Shown one piece after another: positions 63,936 to 64,000 of a stretch of 64,000 bases of DNA. The stretch is taken from the NCBI RefSeq assembly GCF_040939455.1, contig NC_134107.1:12339537-12403536 (forward strand). The letters run 5' to 3'. The stretch's first letter is position 1. Each line of letters opens with the position of its first letter. Position numbers and translations under genes: made by a program. The notes below the pieces were generated by a model. It searched no databases. It was given only the letters and a program-made list of their open reading frames with translations, and was not told the origin of the DNA. Origin of the DNA: Microcebus murinus (taxonomy: Eukaryota; Chordata; Mammalia; Primates; Cheirogaleidae).

Positions 63936-64000
63936 GCCGGGCATGGTGGCACATGCCTGTATTCCCAGCTACACAGGAGGCTGAGGCAGGAGGATCCCTT
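63737..64000 (+). mobile_element. Alu SINE, lemur-type, cut by window end
   Basis: Begins 'tggtggctcacgcctataat', lacking the first few Alu bases. The linker has a (TA)n run at 63880-63929. Confidence 0.92.

Overview
The window is nuclear DNA of a primate, most likely a strepsirrhine (lemur-type). At least 30 Alu copies are present. Most carry a long A/T-rich middle linker (…TTGGCCAATTAATTTCTTTCTATT… in antisense) that human Alus lack. L1, MIR, L2, ERV and DNA-transposon remnants fill the rest. This species call rests on the Alu type and remains an inference.

Two intact multi-exon genes lie head to tail on the plus strand. CAPN1 (calpain-1 catalytic subunit) has a CpG-island promoter and non-coding first exon near 1.9-2.8 kb, 21 coding exons from 3486 to 28538, and a poly(A) signal at 29178. 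The assembled CDS is 2145 nt (714 residues), with Cys115, His272 and Asn296 in place and the 12-nt microexon kept. SLC22A20 (organic anion transporter 6 type) follows with ten coding exons from 31046 to 58515. Its CDS is 1668 nt (555 residues), every intron is GT-AG, and there is no frameshift or stop. The human copy is catalogued as a pseudogene (SLC22A20P). The order matches the human 11q13.1 neighbourhood.

CAPN1 intron 10 (8817-22546) is a repeat sink. It holds a hAT element with a perfect 8-bp target duplication, a nearly full-length decayed antisense L1, nine or more Alus, and a 536-bp pure pyrimidine tract that grew inside one Alu. SLC22A20 intron 6 holds an intragenic CpG island, a MIR, an ERVL-MaLR-like LTR split by Alus, and a solo ERV2-type LTR inside an old L1. 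SLC22A20 intron 9 holds a U6 snRNA::MRPL30 chimeric retropseudogene, itself hit by a second tiny poly(A)-tailed insertion.

Downstream of SLC22A20 are an ERV env remnant (near 61.84 kb) and a second, degenerate SLC22A copy (63.0-63.55 kb). In that copy exon-1-like and exon-9-like pieces lie almost side by side. The window ends inside a plus-strand Alu. I found no bacterial features, CRISPR, rRNA or functional tRNA.
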